DNA of 32,849 bases, taken from positions 1 to 32,849 of the forward strand of contig JAXHVO010000008.1 of NCBI GenBank assembly GCA_034189135.1, read 5' to 3'. The position numbers and the translations under genes were made by a program. This DNA comes from Thermodesulfobacteriota bacterium (lineage in GTDB: Bacteria; Desulfobacterota; Desulfobacteria; Desulfobacterales; JAUWMJ01). Below, piece after piece: positions 7,826 through 16,545 of the stretch. The first letter of the stretch is position 1; each line of letters starts with the position of its first letter. The notes beneath the pieces were generated by a model. It was not told where the DNA came from. It searched no databases and saw only the letters and a list, made by a program, of their open reading frames with translations.

Positions 7826-7882
7826 ACATAAGCCAATCGCCTGTTTGCTTATGTCAATATAGTAGGTGCTTTTTCATGTCAA
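7826..7882 (-). promoter_or_regulatory. Probable HU promoter with operator-like inverted repeat
   Basis: On the minus strand TTGACA (7882-7877) is followed after 15 bases by TATATT (7861-7856); weaker registers at 16-17 bases also exist. Just downstream, ACATAAGC and GCTTATGT (7847-7854 and 7826-7833) form a perfect 8-bp inverted repeat with a 13-base centre. It sits in the expected 5' untranslated region, so it could be an operator or an RNA hairpin. Confidence 0.5.
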
Positions 7883-8006
7883 CAGAATTCTGCATTTTCA
7901 AGCACTTTTTTTAAAAAAAATATGGTAGGCCCTCTAAAAACGAGCATTTGCAATACTAGTTTGCCGAAAAATAAGTATTATCAGTAGATGCCACGGATTG
8001 CAACTT

Positions 8007-8972
8007 TTAAAACAGGGCTTTTACAAATGCGACAGGATCAAAGTCCTGCAAATCATCAATTTGTTCTCCAACCCCGATATATTTCAGCGGAATTTTAAGG
8101 GCAGTAAAGATACTCACCACCACCCCGCCCCTGGCCGTTCCGTCAATTTTCGTAAGGGCAATAGCGGTGACATCAAGAGCTTCATTGAATAATTTGGCCT
8201 GAGATAATGCGTTTTGACCGGTGGTGGCATCAAGGACGAGCAGAATTTCGTGGGGAGCTCCCGGAAGTTTTTTGGAAATAGACCGTTTTATTTTTTTTAA
8301 TTCTTCCATCAGGTTTTTTTTGGTGTGAAGTCTTCCCGCAGTATCAACAAGCACGATATCACAATCTCTGGCTATGGCAGCCTCAACGCTGTCGTACGCA
8401 ACTGCGGCTGGATCGGTCCCTTCTCTTTGTCTAACGATTTCGGCCTTTGCTCTGTCGGCCCATATTTCAAGCTGTTCAATCGCTGCTGCCCGGAAGGTAT
8501 CGGCAGCCGCAACCAGCACCTTTTTTCCGCTAGAGGTGAACCTTGCGGCAAGCTTGCCGATACTGGTGGTTTTTCCGGTTCCGTTCACACCGACCACCAT
8601 AATCACATGGGGGTGGCCGACCATCTTATCATGAACCGGAGCTTGCACATCGAGAAATGAAAGGATCTCCGCTTTAAGCGTATTTTTCAACTCACCTGTA
8701 CCGTCTATGTTTAAAGATTTTTCAGAGATACGATTGATGAGTTCCATGGATGTCTGCACACCCATATCCGAGGTGATTAAAAGTTCCTCAAGCTCCTCTA
8801 ACATGTCGCTATCTATTTTTTTCTTTTTGGCAAAAAGGTCTTCAAGATCGGTGGTTAGAATTTGGCGGGTTTTGGACAGTCCCGCTCTCAGGCGTTTGAA
8901 ATGAATAGTTTCCCGATCCGATAGCTCTTCCTTATCTTTCGGAGCCTTTTTTTTTAGCCAGTTTATAGCCAT
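8007..8972 (-). CDS. ftsY: Signal recognition particle receptor FtsY
   Basis: A 321-residue FtsY, the receptor GTPase that docks ribosome-SRP complexes at the inner membrane. The N domain (~25-110) is followed by the G domain: GVNGTGKT (128-135, G1), DTFRAAA (158-164), DTAGR (210-214, G3), TKID (274-277, G4), and GVGEQIDDLQDF near the end, typical of FtsY rather than Ffh, which would also carry a C-terminal M domain. The acidic N-terminal A domain is very short. AGGA six bases before the ATG supports the start. smc lies upstream on the same strand, as in other bacteria, but here a 287-bp palindromic insert separates them. Confidence 0.96.
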   Translation of the reverse strand: MAINWLKKKAPKDKEELSDRETIHFKRLRAGLSKTRQILTTDLEDLFAKKKKIDSDMLEELEELLITSDMGVQTSMELINRISEKSLNIDGTGELKNTLKAEILSFLDVQAPVHDKMVGHPHVIMVVGVNGTGKTTSIGKLAARFTSSGKKVLVAAADTFRAAAIEQLEIWADRAKAEIVRQREGTDPAAVAYDSVEAAIARDCDIVLVDTAGRLHTKKNLMEELKKIKRSISKKLPGAPHEILLVLDATTGQNALSQAKLFNEALDVTAIALTKIDGTARGGVVVSIFTALKIPLKYIGVGEQIDDLQDFDPVAFVKALF

Positions 8973-8984
8973 AGAAATCCTGAT

Positions 8985-9271
8985 AACCGTTCACAGTTGT
9001 CGGTTCACAGTTCACATTTTTTCCAATGAACTATGCAGCGACTGAAGCATCAATCTAATGGTTATTGATTGACGCCGTTGTTAAAATCACAAACACTATA
9101 TTTCGCTTTGAAATTTTACTTTTACGCCTTACCGTCTGAGGCTTTTGATAAATTAGAAGGTGCAAAACCTGAATTTTTAAGATCTGAATCGTCAAAAGAG
9201 GACCCCATAATTTTCCTATGCTTTTTGTTTTTTCAACCGTAAACTGTATAACCGGCAACCGTGAACAGTTA
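8985..9271. repeat. Palindromic-ended insert between smc and ftsY
   Basis: Imperfect terminal inverted repeats at about 8985-9015 and 9239-9270 agree at roughly 25 of 31 positions, sharing GTTCAC.GTTG.CGGTT and ACAGTT.AC. They enclose ~220 bp with no convincing gene; a 67-codon open frame at 9055-9258 (-) starts inside the right repeat and has no family resemblance. The insert fills nearly the whole 304-base gap, ending six bases short of the smc stop codon. This is consistent with a small non-autonomous mobile element. Confidence 0.65.
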
Positions 9272-9276
9272 CAAAA

Positions 9277-12200
9277 TCAGTTTGGCATTTCTTCCTGTTG
9301 CTCAAAGTTTACCGAGACAACTTTTGAAATTCCTTTTTGTTCCATGGTAATCCCGAAAAGGGTGTCGGCAAACTCCATGCTGCTCTTGTTATGCGTGACC
9401 ATCACAATTTGAGACTTTTGACCAATAAGCTGGAGCAGGTCATTAAAACGATATACGTTCACATCATCAAGGGGTGCATCAATTTCATCCAGAAGACAGA
9501 AAGATGTCGGTTTGATTAAAAAAAGTGAAAATATAAAGGCGATGGCAGATAGCGCCTTCTCTCCACCTGAAAGAAGACTCATTCTGGTAAGTTTTTTACC
9601 GGGTGGATGAATCATAAACTCCACACCTGTTTCCAAAGGGTTGTCCGGTTGGGAAAGCACAAGCTTGGCTGTTCCCCCTTCAAAAAGACGCGGAAATACC
9701 TCGCAAAGTTTTTCATTCACCAGGCTTAGTGTATTCATAAATCGTTCTTGAGTGATCCTGTCTATTTTTTTAATGACTTTTTGCAGGTCTTCAACCGCTT
9801 TTACCAGATCGTCGTGCTGTTTGGAAAGAAAATCGAACCTGATTTTATGCTGTTCATATTCTTTTATGGCACTGAGATTAACATCACTGAAATTGTCTAC
9901 CTTTTTTTGTAAACGGGAAAGTTCTTCTTCCATTTCATCCGGTGACATCTTCACCGTCTGCTTCAGCTCCTTTGATATCTTTTCATTTTCCGCCTTTATT
10001 TGGGATATAGTCATGTGATAACGTTCTATCAGACGGTTTTCGATATTCTCCCGCTTTAAATGCCGCTGGGACTGTTCGAGTTCAAGCATACGAAACTTTT
10101 CCAACACTTTTTCCCGTTTCTTGCGAATGCCTGAGATATTATCATCGCTATCTTTCAGCGTTGAATCAATTTTCTGATAATCTTTCTCATTATTATCAAT
10201 GTCAAGCTGCAAAATCTTTATATCTTCGTAATTCGCGTAAAGCTTCTGTTCAGATTCCTTTATCTTCTGTTTAAGATAATTTTCTTTTTGATTTTTTCGG
10301 CTGATTTCAGCAATCAGCTGCTTAAGTTGCTCCACATTATCATCAAGAAATTCTTTAAGTCGATCGGCTGTATTGCGGTTGTTCTCCAGTCTTGCATTTA
10401 AAGAGGTCAGTTTGAGCTTCAGTTCCACGGTTTCCTGGTCAAAAGCGTTTACCTGGGCGGATATAGAATCCGCTTGGGCTGACTTTTCCGCCACTGTGTT
10501 CTGCAGGTTTTCAATCTGATGCGAAATATCGGCCAAAGCGTTATTATACTCTGCCATTTCTTCATCAGCATCGCTTTCTTCCCCCATCAACTGCTGCTGT
10601 TCCAAACCAACAATTTCAAGGTGATGCCGGCAGTGCTTTAAATCCTCAGAGGCTTTGTAAAAATCTTTTTCCGACTCAACTTCCTGCTGGGAAACCTTGT
10701 TTTTTTGTTCGATCAATTCCTGCAGGTCACTTTCCAAAATGCGAAGTTCAGACTCCATCTCGGTTTGATCTTGGCGGGCAGACTCCAATTTCCGATCTAA
10801 GTCATCAATACTGCGCTTTAAATCTCTAATTTCCTGTTTTTTGGTGAAGATACCGGTAAATTTGTCCTTGCTTCCACCAATGATCAAACCTTGATGGGAA
10901 AGCACATCGCCGTCTTTAGTGACTACGGTTTGCAGTGCCCCGTTTCTGTTGAAGATCGTTCTGGCTTCTTCCATATTGTCTGCTACAATAATGTGTCCCA
11001 ACAGCGCGCGGGTAATTTTTTCAAAGCCCTCTTTTACAGCGACATGGTTTAAAAGAAGTTTTGCAGGCGCAGGCTTTTTTTGCTGTCCATATTCAATCTG
11101 TCTGATGGTCGATATGGGAATAAATCCGCTGCGGCCGGCGCTGTTAGACTGAAGATAGTCCACAGCATCAAGGCCCGCCTGTTGGTCCTTGACCAATATA
11201 TACTGTAAAGATTCTCCCAGGGCGGCTTCCACTGCAGTCGCAAAGCCGGGCTTTGGATCGATAATATCCGCCATCAGGCATATGACCCCGTTTTGCAGGT
11301 TGACACCTTTGTTGTTGGTGTCTGAGTTTTGGCCCTCAGGTTTGGTGCCATGCGCTTTCATGATTGCCTGGACACCGTCCTTGTACCATTCAAATCCGTC
11401 CTCCATTTTCTTTAAGGCCGCATGGTTTGATTTAATATTGTTTTTTTCAAATTCCAGGGTCTGCACATGCTTTACCTGCCCGGCCAATGTCTTGCTTTTA
11501 TCATCCAGCTGTCTGCCGGTGATTTCAATGCGATTTGAAAGATCGCTGATTTTCTGTTTTAAAGATGCAAGCTTCTGTTTTGCTCCGGTTTCTCTTTTCA
11601 ATGCATCAGCAGCCTCTTTTTTTGCGATGGCTTCTTCTTCCTTTGCCCGTTTCAGACGTCTTTTAAGGTTTGCTTTGTTACTTGAGGCATTTTGATATAT
11701 GTTTTTATATCTGGCTTCCTGAGCCACTTTGTCCACCAGTTCCGTATTACAGCTTTCAAGCTCCCCATTAAGCACAGACAATTTTTCTTTTATGCCGGCT
11801 GAATCGGACTGCAATTTTTCCAGCACTATCCTGGTTTCATCAATGTCCTTTTGTATAATGCCGCTCTGGTTTTCACATCGGGCAACTTCAGATTCCATTT
11901 TACTTCTTTTTTCTTTCAGTTCTTCCCTTGCCGATTCAAGTTCTGCAGCCTCCATGGCAAGTCTTTCCACATCCTTTTTGAAATGCGCGAGATCGTTTTC
12001 GGTTCTGTCAATATCTCGCTGCATTTCATATTTATTTGTTTTTTGCGTCGATATTTCCTGATTTTTTTCCCAGCGCTGCAGTTTTATTTCTTCAATGGCC
12101 AGGTCAAGCTTTTCCAGCTGGGTCGAATGACCGATGTCTGCATCTTTCAACTCTTTTAACAAAGAATCTGCTTTATCAATATCTTGCGTAAAATTATCAT

Positions 12201-12909
12201 AATGGAACAGGGCCAGGCCGATGTCGAGTTGTTTGATACGTTCCTGGTGGGTTTTAAAAAGCTCCGCTTTTCTTGCCTGCCGCTTCAGGCTGGCCATTTG
12301 GCGCTTAATTTCATAAATAATGTCATTGATGCGTAACAGGTTTGCGTTAGTGGTCTTCACTTTCCGCAGGGCTTCCATCTTTTTACTTTTAAAGATGGTG
12401 GTCCCGGCAGCCTCTTCAATAAAAAATCTTCTTTCATCCGGCCCGGCATCAGTGATGGCACCGATATTTCCCTGCTGGATAACGGCATACGATTTTGCGC
12501 CCAAGCCACTTCCCAAAAAAACCCTTTGCACGTCTTTGAGCCTGCATGGCTGCTTATTTATTAAATAGGCACTTTCGCCGGATCGATACAGACGCCGGGT
12601 AAGCATAATTTCAGTAAAATCCTTTAATTCTTCCGGTGCAGAGCCGTTATCGTTTCTTAGCACTAAAGACACTTCTGCCATATTAAGAGGCATCTTACCT
12701 TTGGTACCGGCAAAAATGACATCTTCCATGGACTTGCCGCGAAGCGTTTTTACGCTCTGCTCGCCCATCACCCATCGCAACGCGTCAACCACATTGCTTT
12801 TGCCACAGCCATTGGGCCCAACAATTGCAGATATGCCTACCGGAAATTCAATACTCTCCTTTTCAAAAAAGGATTTAAATCCGGATATTTCAAGTTTTTT
12901 AAGCTTCAT
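9277..12909 (-). CDS. smc: Chromosome segregation protein SMC
   Basis: A 1210-residue SMC with the complete five-part architecture. The N-terminal ATPase half has Walker A GPNGCGKS (31-38) and the QQGN Q-loop region. A long coiled coil (~170-500) leads to a globular hinge (~520-680, starting around GVICLMADIIDPKPGFATAVEAALGE in two pieces). The return coil spans ~690-1020. The C-terminal half has the ABC signature LSGGEKA (1113-1119) and Walker B with LDEID (~1140-1144). It forms the condensin ATPase that organises the nucleoid, normally with ScpA and ScpB, which are not in this window. GGAG nine bases before the ATG supports the start. Confidence 0.97.
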   Translation of the reverse strand: MKLKKLEISGFKSFFEKESIEFPVGISAIVGPNGCGKSNVVDALRWVMGEQSVKTLRGKSMEDVIFAGTKGKMPLNMAEVSLVLRNDNGSAPEELKDFTEIMLTRRLYRSGESAYLINKQPCRLKDVQRVFLGSGLGAKSYAVIQQGNIGAITDAGPDERRFFIEEAAGTTIFKSKKMEALRKVKTTNANLLRINDIIYEIKRQMASLKRQARKAELFKTHQERIKQLDIGLALFHYDNFTQDIDKADSLLKELKDADIGHSTQLEKLDLAIEEIKLQRWEKNQEISTQKTNKYEMQRDIDRTENDLAHFKKDVERLAMEAAELESAREELKEKRSKMESEVARCENQSGIIQKDIDETRIVLEKLQSDSAGIKEKLSVLNGELESCNTELVDKVAQEARYKNIYQNASSNKANLKRRLKRAKEEEAIAKKEAADALKRETGAKQKLASLKQKISDLSNRIEITGRQLDDKSKTLAGQVKHVQTLEFEKNNIKSNHAALKKMEDGFEWYKDGVQAIMKAHGTKPEGQNSDTNNKGVNLQNGVICLMADIIDPKPGFATAVEAALGESLQYILVKDQQAGLDAVDYLQSNSAGRSGFIPISTIRQIEYGQQKKPAPAKLLLNHVAVKEGFEKITRALLGHIIVADNMEEARTIFNRNGALQTVVTKDGDVLSHQGLIIGGSKDKFTGIFTKKQEIRDLKRSIDDLDRKLESARQDQTEMESELRILESDLQELIEQKNKVSQQEVESEKDFYKASEDLKHCRHHLEIVGLEQQQLMGEESDADEEMAEYNNALADISHQIENLQNTVAEKSAQADSISAQVNAFDQETVELKLKLTSLNARLENNRNTADRLKEFLDDNVEQLKQLIAEISRKNQKENYLKQKIKESEQKLYANYEDIKILQLDIDNNEKDYQKIDSTLKDSDDNISGIRKKREKVLEKFRMLELEQSQRHLKRENIENRLIERYHMTISQIKAENEKISKELKQTVKMSPDEMEEELSRLQKKVDNFSDVNLSAIKEYEQHKIRFDFLSKQHDDLVKAVEDLQKVIKKIDRITQERFMNTLSLVNEKLCEVFPRLFEGGTAKLVLSQPDNPLETGVEFMIHPPGKKLTRMSLLSGGEKALSAIAFIFSLFLIKPTSFCLLDEIDAPLDDVNVYRFNDLLQLIGQKSQIVMVTHNKSSMEFADTLFGITMEQKGISKVVSVNFEQQEEMPN

Positions 12910-13004
12910 GCTTAAGATCTCCGATTATATTTCGCTATGTCGTGTTTTTTGCTTATATTTTAATCCTTAAATTTATAGCAGGAAAGATGTTGCTTGTAAA
13001 GAAA

Positions 13005-13075
13005 AAAACACAACAGAGGGTATGTTTTCTATTATAACATACAATATATGGTAGATTTTTTATTTGTTGTGTTTT
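13005..13075. promoter_or_regulatory. Nested inverted repeats in the smc / dehydrogenase divergent region
   Basis: AAAACACAACA (13005-13015) pairs perfectly with TGTTGTGTTTT (13065-13075). Inside lies GTATGTT (13020-13026) with AACATAC (13036-13042). The pair sits in the 309-base gap between two divergently transcribed genes, so it may be an operator or a small palindromic element. The rest of the gap 12910-13218 is AT-rich promoter-like sequence without a clear box. Confidence 0.5.
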
Positions 13076-13218
13076 GTGGTGAAAGATTTTATATGAAACT
13101 GAGGCATAAAATTATTGAGAAACCCAATTCTTAATTGCCCTATATCTTATTTCCCGTATTCGCAGACAGTTTGATTCTCCATTGAATACAGTAACTACCA
13201 ACAGAAAGGAGTAACGTA

Positions 13219-14361
13219 TTGAAAGTATTAATCCTTGGCGCCGGTTTGGTGGGGGGTCCCATGGCAATCGATTTAGCCAAAGATGCGGAATTCAATGTAA
13301 CCCTTGCCGATATAAATAGCGATTCTTTGAATAAAATTGGTGCGAAACACAATATATCCACCATTCAAAAGGATCTGTCGGATTCAACCAGTATACCGGA
13401 AATGGCTAAAGATTTTGATATGGTTTTAAATGCCATGCCCGGGTTCATGGGATACAGCACCTTAAAAGCGATCATTGAATCGGGTAAAGACGTGGTAGAT
13501 ATTGCCTTTTCCCCGGAAGATCCCTTTACCCTGGATGAACTTGCTAAAAAAAATAGTGTGACCGCGATAATGGACTGCGGTGTAGCGCCGGGAATGAGCA
13601 ATGTACTGATCGGATATGTTGATCATTTATTGGATAAAACAGAAACGGCATTGATTTACGTGGGTGGGCTGCCTGAGGTTCGGGAATGGCCCTATGAATA
13701 TAAAGCCGTTTTTTCACCCATCGATGTGATCGAAGAATATACACGTCCAGCTCGTTATGTTGAAAATGGAAACTTAGTTGTTCGTCCGGCATTATCGGAT
13801 GCTGAATATTTGGACTTTCCCCAAATAGGAACCTTGGAAGCGTTTAACAGTGATGGTTTGCGCACCCTGGCCAAAACCATCGATGCGGCAAATATGAAGG
13901 AGAAAACCCTGCGTTATCCCGGTCATGTTGAAAAAATGGCGGTTTTAAGGGAAACCGGATTTTTTAATAAAGAAGAAATAGATATAAAAGGTACAAGAAT
14001 TTCACCCCTGGAGTTTACCGCAAAATTATTATTTCCCCAATGGCAGTTAAAGGAGGGAGAATCTGATATTACGGTAATGAGAGTAATCGTTGAAGGAACC
14101 AAAGATGGTGAAAAATTAAGATATACCTATGATCTGTTTGATCGACTGGATAAGGAAACAAACACACATTCCATGGCAAGAACCACCGGATATACGGCAA
14201 CCATGGCAATAAGAATGCTCGCCAAAGGACTGTATCCCCAAAAAGGTATATCTCCCCCGGAATTTATTGGAAGAAAACCGGAGTGTGTCAGGTTTATATT
14301 AAAAGGATTGGAAGATCGTGGTATATTTTATAAGGAAAGTATAGAAAGCTTAACTACTTGA
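13219..14361 (+). CDS. Saccharopine dehydrogenase-family enzyme, L-lysine 6-dehydrogenase-like
   Basis: 380 residues with an N-terminal Rossmann fold (GAGLVGG 7-13, acidic LADIN at ~35 suggesting NAD(H)) and the saccharopine dehydrogenase C-terminal domain. The middle blocks YVGGLPEVREWPYEYK, FSPIDVIEEYTRPAR, GTLEAFNSDGLRTL and TLRYPGHVEKM resemble lysine 6-dehydrogenase and lysine-ketoglutarate reductase relatives. It should act on an amino acid in the cytoplasm; the substrate is inferred. The start is TTG at 13219, chosen because AAAGGAGT lies six bases upstream and the Rossmann motif starts at once. It stands alone, but an amino acid ABC transporter lies convergently downstream beyond the copy-2 element. 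Confidence 0.85.
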   Translation: MKVLILGAGLVGGPMAIDLAKDAEFNVTLADINSDSLNKIGAKHNISTIQKDLSDSTSIPEMAKDFDMVLNAMPGFMGYSTLKAIIESGKDVVDIAFSPEDPFTLDELAKKNSVTAIMDCGVAPGMSNVLIGYVDHLLDKTETALIYVGGLPEVREWPYEYKAVFSPIDVIEEYTRPARYVENGNLVVRPALSDAEYLDFPQIGTLEAFNSDGLRTLAKTIDAANMKEKTLRYPGHVEKMAVLRETGFFNKEEIDIKGTRISPLEFTAKLLFPQWQLKEGESDITVMRVIVEGTKDGEKLRYTYDLFDRLDKETNTHSMARTTGYTATMAIRMLAKGLYPQKGISPPEFIGRKPECVRFILKGLEDRGIFYKESIESLTT

Positions 14362-14390
14362 GGGGTCGGGGAGCTTTTCAATCTCTACTC

Positions 14391-14631
14391 GGTTCGTCCG
14401 GAGAAGTGCCCATTTGCCCGCATCAGCCTTAACAAATAAGTCCGGCACTCTGTACACGCCCCCTATCTTCTCAGTTAAATCCATACAGGCAGAGACGATC
14501 AACGCTGCCGTGGGGTTCTGTCCCTTGGGGCTGGTTCAAATCGAATCTTAGCGAGATAGCTGCCGTACGTCAGTTTCTTGAAATCATTGTTAAGGCTGAT
14601 ACGGGCAAATGGGCACTTCTCCGGACGAACC
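14391..14631 (+). repeat. Stem-and-core element, copy 2 (candidate structured RNA/DNA)
   Basis: Arms 14391-14435 and 14587-14631 are reverse complements at 44 of 45 positions. The core 14454-14570 is the inverted counterpart of 6842-6958 (about 91% identical). Compared with copy 1, both arms differ at about eight matched positions, and one base is missing from both arms at the same level, so the pairing survives. On the plus strand the core can form ATCTT-AGC-GAGAT and GTCC-CTTG-GGGC, both with a U-G pair where copy 1 has C-G. It occupies most of the 345-base gap 14362-14706 between convergent genes. No clear target-site duplication flanks either copy. Confidence 0.85.
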
Positions 14632-14706
14632 ACTAACAACCATTAAAGCGCAATGGGTTCACAGGAAAGGCCATTAATGAGAAACTCCTCGTGAGTCCTA
14701 AGCTTA

Positions 14707-15438
14707 CTAAAGTATCTGGCCTAAAAAAAGTTTTGTTCTTTCATGTTCCGGGTTTTTGAAAAAATGCTCCGGTGTGCCGATTTCCACAATCGCCCCTTCA
14801 TCCATGAAAATGACAGAATCACACACTTCCCTGGCAAATCCCATTTCATGAGTGACACAAACCATAGTCATTCCCTCTTTTGCCAGGTTTTTCATGACAT
14901 CAAGAACTTCACCGATCATCTCCGGATCCAGGGCGGATGTCGGTTCGTCAAAAAGCATTACCTTTGGATCCATGGCCAGTGCGCGGGCGATGGCAACCCG
15001 CTGCTGCTGTCCGCCGGAAAGCTGATCAGGATAGACTTTGGCTTTATCGCCAATACCGACTTTATCCAGCAAAACCATGGCTTTTTCTTTGGCTTCCGTT
15101 TTTGAGCGTTTACGGACAATACGTTGTGCAAGGGTTACATTTTCTAAAACCGTTTTATGGGGGAACAGGTTAAAGGACTGAAATACCATACCCATTTCCG
15201 CACGGACTGAATTAATGTTTGTTTTTTTACTGAAAATATCGACACCATCAACGAATATTTTACCATAATCCGCTGTTTCCAGGCGGTTCAAACATCTTAA
15301 AAAGGTGCTTTTACCTGATCCTGACGGCCCGATTGCAGCCACCACCTCACCGGCTTTGATTTTCACTGAAACATCCACGAGTGCTTTGACCTCATGGGGA
15401 ACATGGAATGTTTTAGATATATTTTGTACGTCAATCAA
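14707..15438 (-). CDS. Polar amino acid ABC transporter, ATP-binding protein
   Basis: A 243-residue GlnQ/HisP-type ATPase. It shows Walker A GPSGSGKS (37-44), Q-loop in [10 protein letters not shown], signature LSGGQQQR, Walker [13 protein letters not shown] and the switch His in [10 protein letters not shown]. It powers uptake of a polar amino acid through the permease encoded just upstream; the two genes overlap by 4 bases, typical of translational coupling. It is the last gene of the three-gene operon. Gln, Glu, His or a related substrate is possible. Confidence 0.96.
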   Translation of the reverse strand: MIDVQNISKTFHVPHEVKALVDVSVKIKAGEVVAAIGPSGSGKSTFLRCLNRLETADYGKIFVDGVDIFSKKTNINSVRAEMGMVFQSFNLFPHKTVLENVTLAQRIVRKRSKTEAKEKAMVLLDKVGIGDKAKVYPDQLSGGQQQRVAIARALAMDPKVMLFDEPTSALDPEMIGEVLDVMKNLAKEGMTMVCVTHEMGFAREVCDSVIFMDEGAIVEIGTPEHFFKNPEHERTKLFLGQIL

Positions 15439-16448
15439 TTTGTCGCCCCCCTTCTTTCCAGGTACTGCACGAACATGGAGAGTGAAAAAGTTAATATGAG
15501 GTATAACACTGCAACGGTCGTGAATATTTCAAAAGGTGTCAGGTTGGTAATAATGACCTCTCGGCCTGACCTGAGCAGTTCTCTGATGCCTATAATGCCA
15601 ATTAAAGAAGAGTCTTTGATTAAATTAATGAACTGTCCCGCCAGAGGAGGAAGGATACGTTTGATTGCCGGAGGGAGTATCACGTGCCGCATGCACTGCA
15701 AATAGGACATGCCCAGCGATCGGGCGGCTTCTTTCTGTCCAAAATGTATCGATTCGATTCCCGCGCGGACGATCTCCACCACATAAGCCCCGGTGAACAC
15801 CGAAAGGGCGGCGACCCCCCAGAAAATTGGATCTACGTTTTTATATCCAAACTTTGCCAACAACTGGTTGATCAATGTACCAATCACAAAATACCATAGA
15901 AATATCTGAACCAGGAGCGGTGACCCGCGGATTAGTTCAACATACACGATAGCCAACCATTTCAAGGCGAAGTTTTTTGATACCCGCATGATGCCACCGA
16001 CCAGACCCAGGATGATACCAAAAATAGTCGAGTATATGCTGACCTTCAGAGTGATCCAAAGTCCGATCAACATCACACCCGGTCTATATCCACCCTGATA
16101 TTCAGCGATGACCTCACCTTCTGAAATCATATCTCCTTCATCAATATCATAGGATTTCAACGGGACTGTATATGTTTCTTTCCCCTTTTCATAGGTAACA
16201 ACGATATCGGCTTGGTCACCCTTGATTTTTATTTCATCCACTTCCCCGTCCGATTCGGCCAGAATTTTAACATCCGCTTTATAAATAATATACTTGGGAA
16301 GTTGGTACCAGCGCCACTGATACTCTATTAGAACTGTGGCGTACCAGAATGTAATCATGATTGAAATAATGACCAAAACAAAAACGGCCACTGAAACATA
16401 GAATTTTACCGGTTGGCTTAAACGGTCAATATTGGTTTGTGGGTCCAT
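15435..16448 (-). CDS. Polar amino acid ABC transporter, permease with extra soluble domain
   Basis: A HisM/GlnP-type permease. The C-terminal half has the family's transmembrane bundle and the EAA-type loop ([25 protein letters not shown]). Unusually, after a first membrane helix (~14-38 from the chosen start) comes a soluble segment of ~75 residues (~45-120) with a lipoyl/HlyD-like beta pattern ([12 protein letters not shown]...[15 protein letters not shown]), probably periplasmic. The ATG at 16448 ([10 protein letters not shown]) is preferred. An upstream in-frame ATG at 16538 would encode residues through the hairpin at 16486-16529. The Shine-Dalgarno for 16448 is weak (AGGA 14 bases away), so the start is not certain. 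Confidence 0.9.
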   Translation of the reverse strand: MDPQTNIDRLSQPVKFYVSVAVFVLVIISIMITFWYATVLIEYQWRWYQLPKYIIYKADVKILAESDGEVDEIKIKGDQADIVVTYEKGKETYTVPLKSYDIDEGDMISEGEVIAEYQGGYRPGVMLIGLWITLKVSIYSTIFGIILGLVGGIMRVSKNFALKWLAIVYVELIRGSPLLVQIFLWYFVIGTLINQLLAKFGYKNVDPIFWGVAALSVFTGAYVVEIVRAGIESIHFGQKEAARSLGMSYLQCMRHVILPPAIKRILPPLAGQFINLIKDSSLIGIIGIRELLRSGREVIITNLTPFEIFTTVAVLYLILTFSLSMFVQYLERRGATN

Positions 16449-16485
16449 GGTATGATTAATAATCCTGTTGGTTTTTGGGTGGGTT

Positions 16486-16529
16486 AAAAACAGGCCGGCA
16501 GAAATATGATTTTCCACCGGCCTGTTTTT
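16486..16529 (-). terminator. Hairpin terminator/attenuator between binding protein and permease
   Basis: AAAAACAGGCCGG (16486-16498) pairs perfectly with 16517-16529 around an 18-base loop. On the minus strand it starts 16 bases after the binding-protein stop and ends in a T run, the form of an intrinsic terminator. Partial readthrough would give more binding protein than membrane components, a common arrangement in ABC uptake operons. Confidence 0.75.
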
Positions 16530-16545
16530 TATTCTCAAGTTTTAA

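Noticed and set aside
9055-9258. 67-codon minus-strand frame between smc and ftsY
   Set aside because: It begins inside the terminal inverted repeat of the insert, has no ribosome binding site or family resemblance, and is better explained as repeat sequence.
11189-11695. 168-codon plus-strand frame inside smc
   Set aside because: It is antisense to the coiled coil of a full-length, clearly functional smc; its Ser/Phe-rich composition is the expected shadow of Lys/Glu-rich codons.
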